Shown: positions 63,745 through 64,000 of the stretch, piece by piece
Numbering within the stretch: position 1 is the stretch's first letter
Layout of the letters: each line of letters opens with the position of its first letter
From: Myxococcus fulvus
GTDB lineage: Bacteria; Myxococcota; Myxococcia; Myxococcales; Myxococcaceae
NCBI RefSeq assembly: GCF_900111765.1
Contig: NZ_FOIB01000020.1
Span: 1 to 64,000, forward strand
Length of the DNA stretch: 64,000 nt
Reading direction: 5' to 3'
Notes under the pieces: generated by a model
The model's input: the letters and a program-made list of their open reading frames with translations, nothing else
Databases searched by the model: none
What the model was told of the DNA's origin: nothing
Program-made: the position numbers and the translations under genes

Positions 63745-63850
63745 TGCGCGGTGAGTCCCCCGTCGACGGGCAGGCCGACGCCGACCACGAAACTTGCGCC
63801 CAGGCTTCACAGCCACGACACGGCGGCTGCAATCTCCTCCGCCCGATGAT
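63745..63850 (-). pseudogene. C-terminal relic of an SDR gene
   Basis: The minus strand reads AEEIAAAVSWL, a stop, then SLGASFVVGVGLPVDGGLTA and a final His. This is the typical end of classical SDRs (EEIAAAVxWL.S..ASFVVG...PVDGG). An in-frame TGA replaces one codon, and nothing recognisable of the catalytic part lies upstream, so it is a dead fragment. The remaining parts of 63653-63931 show nothing else apart from the hairpin. Confidence 0.6.
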
Positions 63851-63873
63851 GGGGCCTCGGCCCGTGAAGCGAA

Positions 63874-63904
63874 GACGGGCCCGGTGGAGCGCCCCGGGCC
63901 CGTC
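63874..63904 (-). terminator. 11-bp perfect hairpin after the gene cut by the right edge
   Basis: GACGGGCCCGG at 63874-63884 pairs exactly with 63894-63904 across a 9-nt loop, 27 bp beyond the stop of the truncated minus-strand gene. Confidence 0.6.
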
Positions 63905-63931
63905 TCATGTCTCACGATGCGGCGAAGCGGC

Positions 63932-64000
63932 TCAGGCGCCGAGCGCCACGTTCTCCAGCACACCCAGCGCGTCGGGGACGAGCACGGCGGCGGAGTAGTA
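63932..64000 (-). CDS. C-terminus of a gene cut by the window edge
   Basis: The last 22 codons before the stop read YYSAAVLVPDALGVLENVAL then Gly-Ala. Codon use is strongly G/C-ending and a terminator hairpin follows, so this is a real gene end; too little remains to name the product. Confidence 0.6.
   Translation of the reverse strand, partial: YYSAAVLVPDALGVLENVALGA

Overview
The window comes from a myxobacterium of the Myxococcus/Corallococcus/Pyxidicoccus/Archangium type. This rests on very high G+C with strong G/C third positions, many lipoproteins and Cys-rich secreted proteins, eukaryote-like Ser/Thr kinases, sigma-54 enhancer-binding proteins (EBPs) fused to FHA or GAF-like sensors, DUF1592/DUF1552 pairs and a RoxA-type rubber oxygenase. 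No rRNA, tRNA or CRISPR array was recognised. The genes look accessory rather than core.

Layout. 1-1.7 kb: an IS66-family element running off the left edge, with a frameshifted tnpC, inserted into a small reading frame. 2-13.5 kb: secreted proteins (M57-like metalloprotease, three-repeat lipoprotein, esterase-like lipoprotein, HExxH lipoprotein) mixed with oxidoreductases and their regulators (MDR, SDR, SnoaL-like, LysR). 13.5-18.4 kb: AraC regulator, serine beta-lactamase-like lipoprotein, antibiotic-biosynthesis-monooxygenase-domain protein, HxlR regulator, SDR, RibD/DHFR-like protein. 18.5-23.2 kb: WD40 protein, then decay: an IS66 tail abutting a partial copy of the LysR gene, a MEDS protein with a sensor kinase, and a collapsed HxlR/oxidoreductase locus.

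23.3-35.1 kb is the most unusual part. One minus-strand run encodes a PknK-like kinase/ATPase/TPR protein, an unrecognised 455-aa protein with an internal repeat, a YcaO enzyme and a TfuA protein, with overlapping or nearly touching ends. An unrecognised 325-aa protein follows. A divergent sigma-54 activator lies upstream. Beyond it is a protein with hydrophobic segments and a fascin-like beta-trefoil, preceded by a well-spaced -24/-12 sigma-54 promoter match. YcaO/TfuA pairs install backbone thioamides, so this may be a kinase-linked peptide- or protein-modifying locus; its substrate is not evident.

35.6-49.9 kb: an outer-membrane-like protein, a DUF1592/DUF1552 pair, an epoxide hydrolase with a WYL regulator, an ECF sigma factor coupled to a RibD/DHFR-like gene, a TetR regulator facing a RoxA homologue across a repeat-rich intergenic region, and an NmrA/DUF1857 pair facing a LysR gene. 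50.2-58.9 kb: an 893-aa protein of unknown role, then a five-gene signalling cluster (kinase, FHA-EBP, kinase-PEGA, TPR-PEGA, Cys-rich lipoprotein). 58.9-64 kb: a secreted protein, a second DUF1592/DUF1552 pair, an SDR relic, and the last residues of a gene cut by the right edge. Several convergent gene pairs are separated by perfect or near-perfect hairpins.
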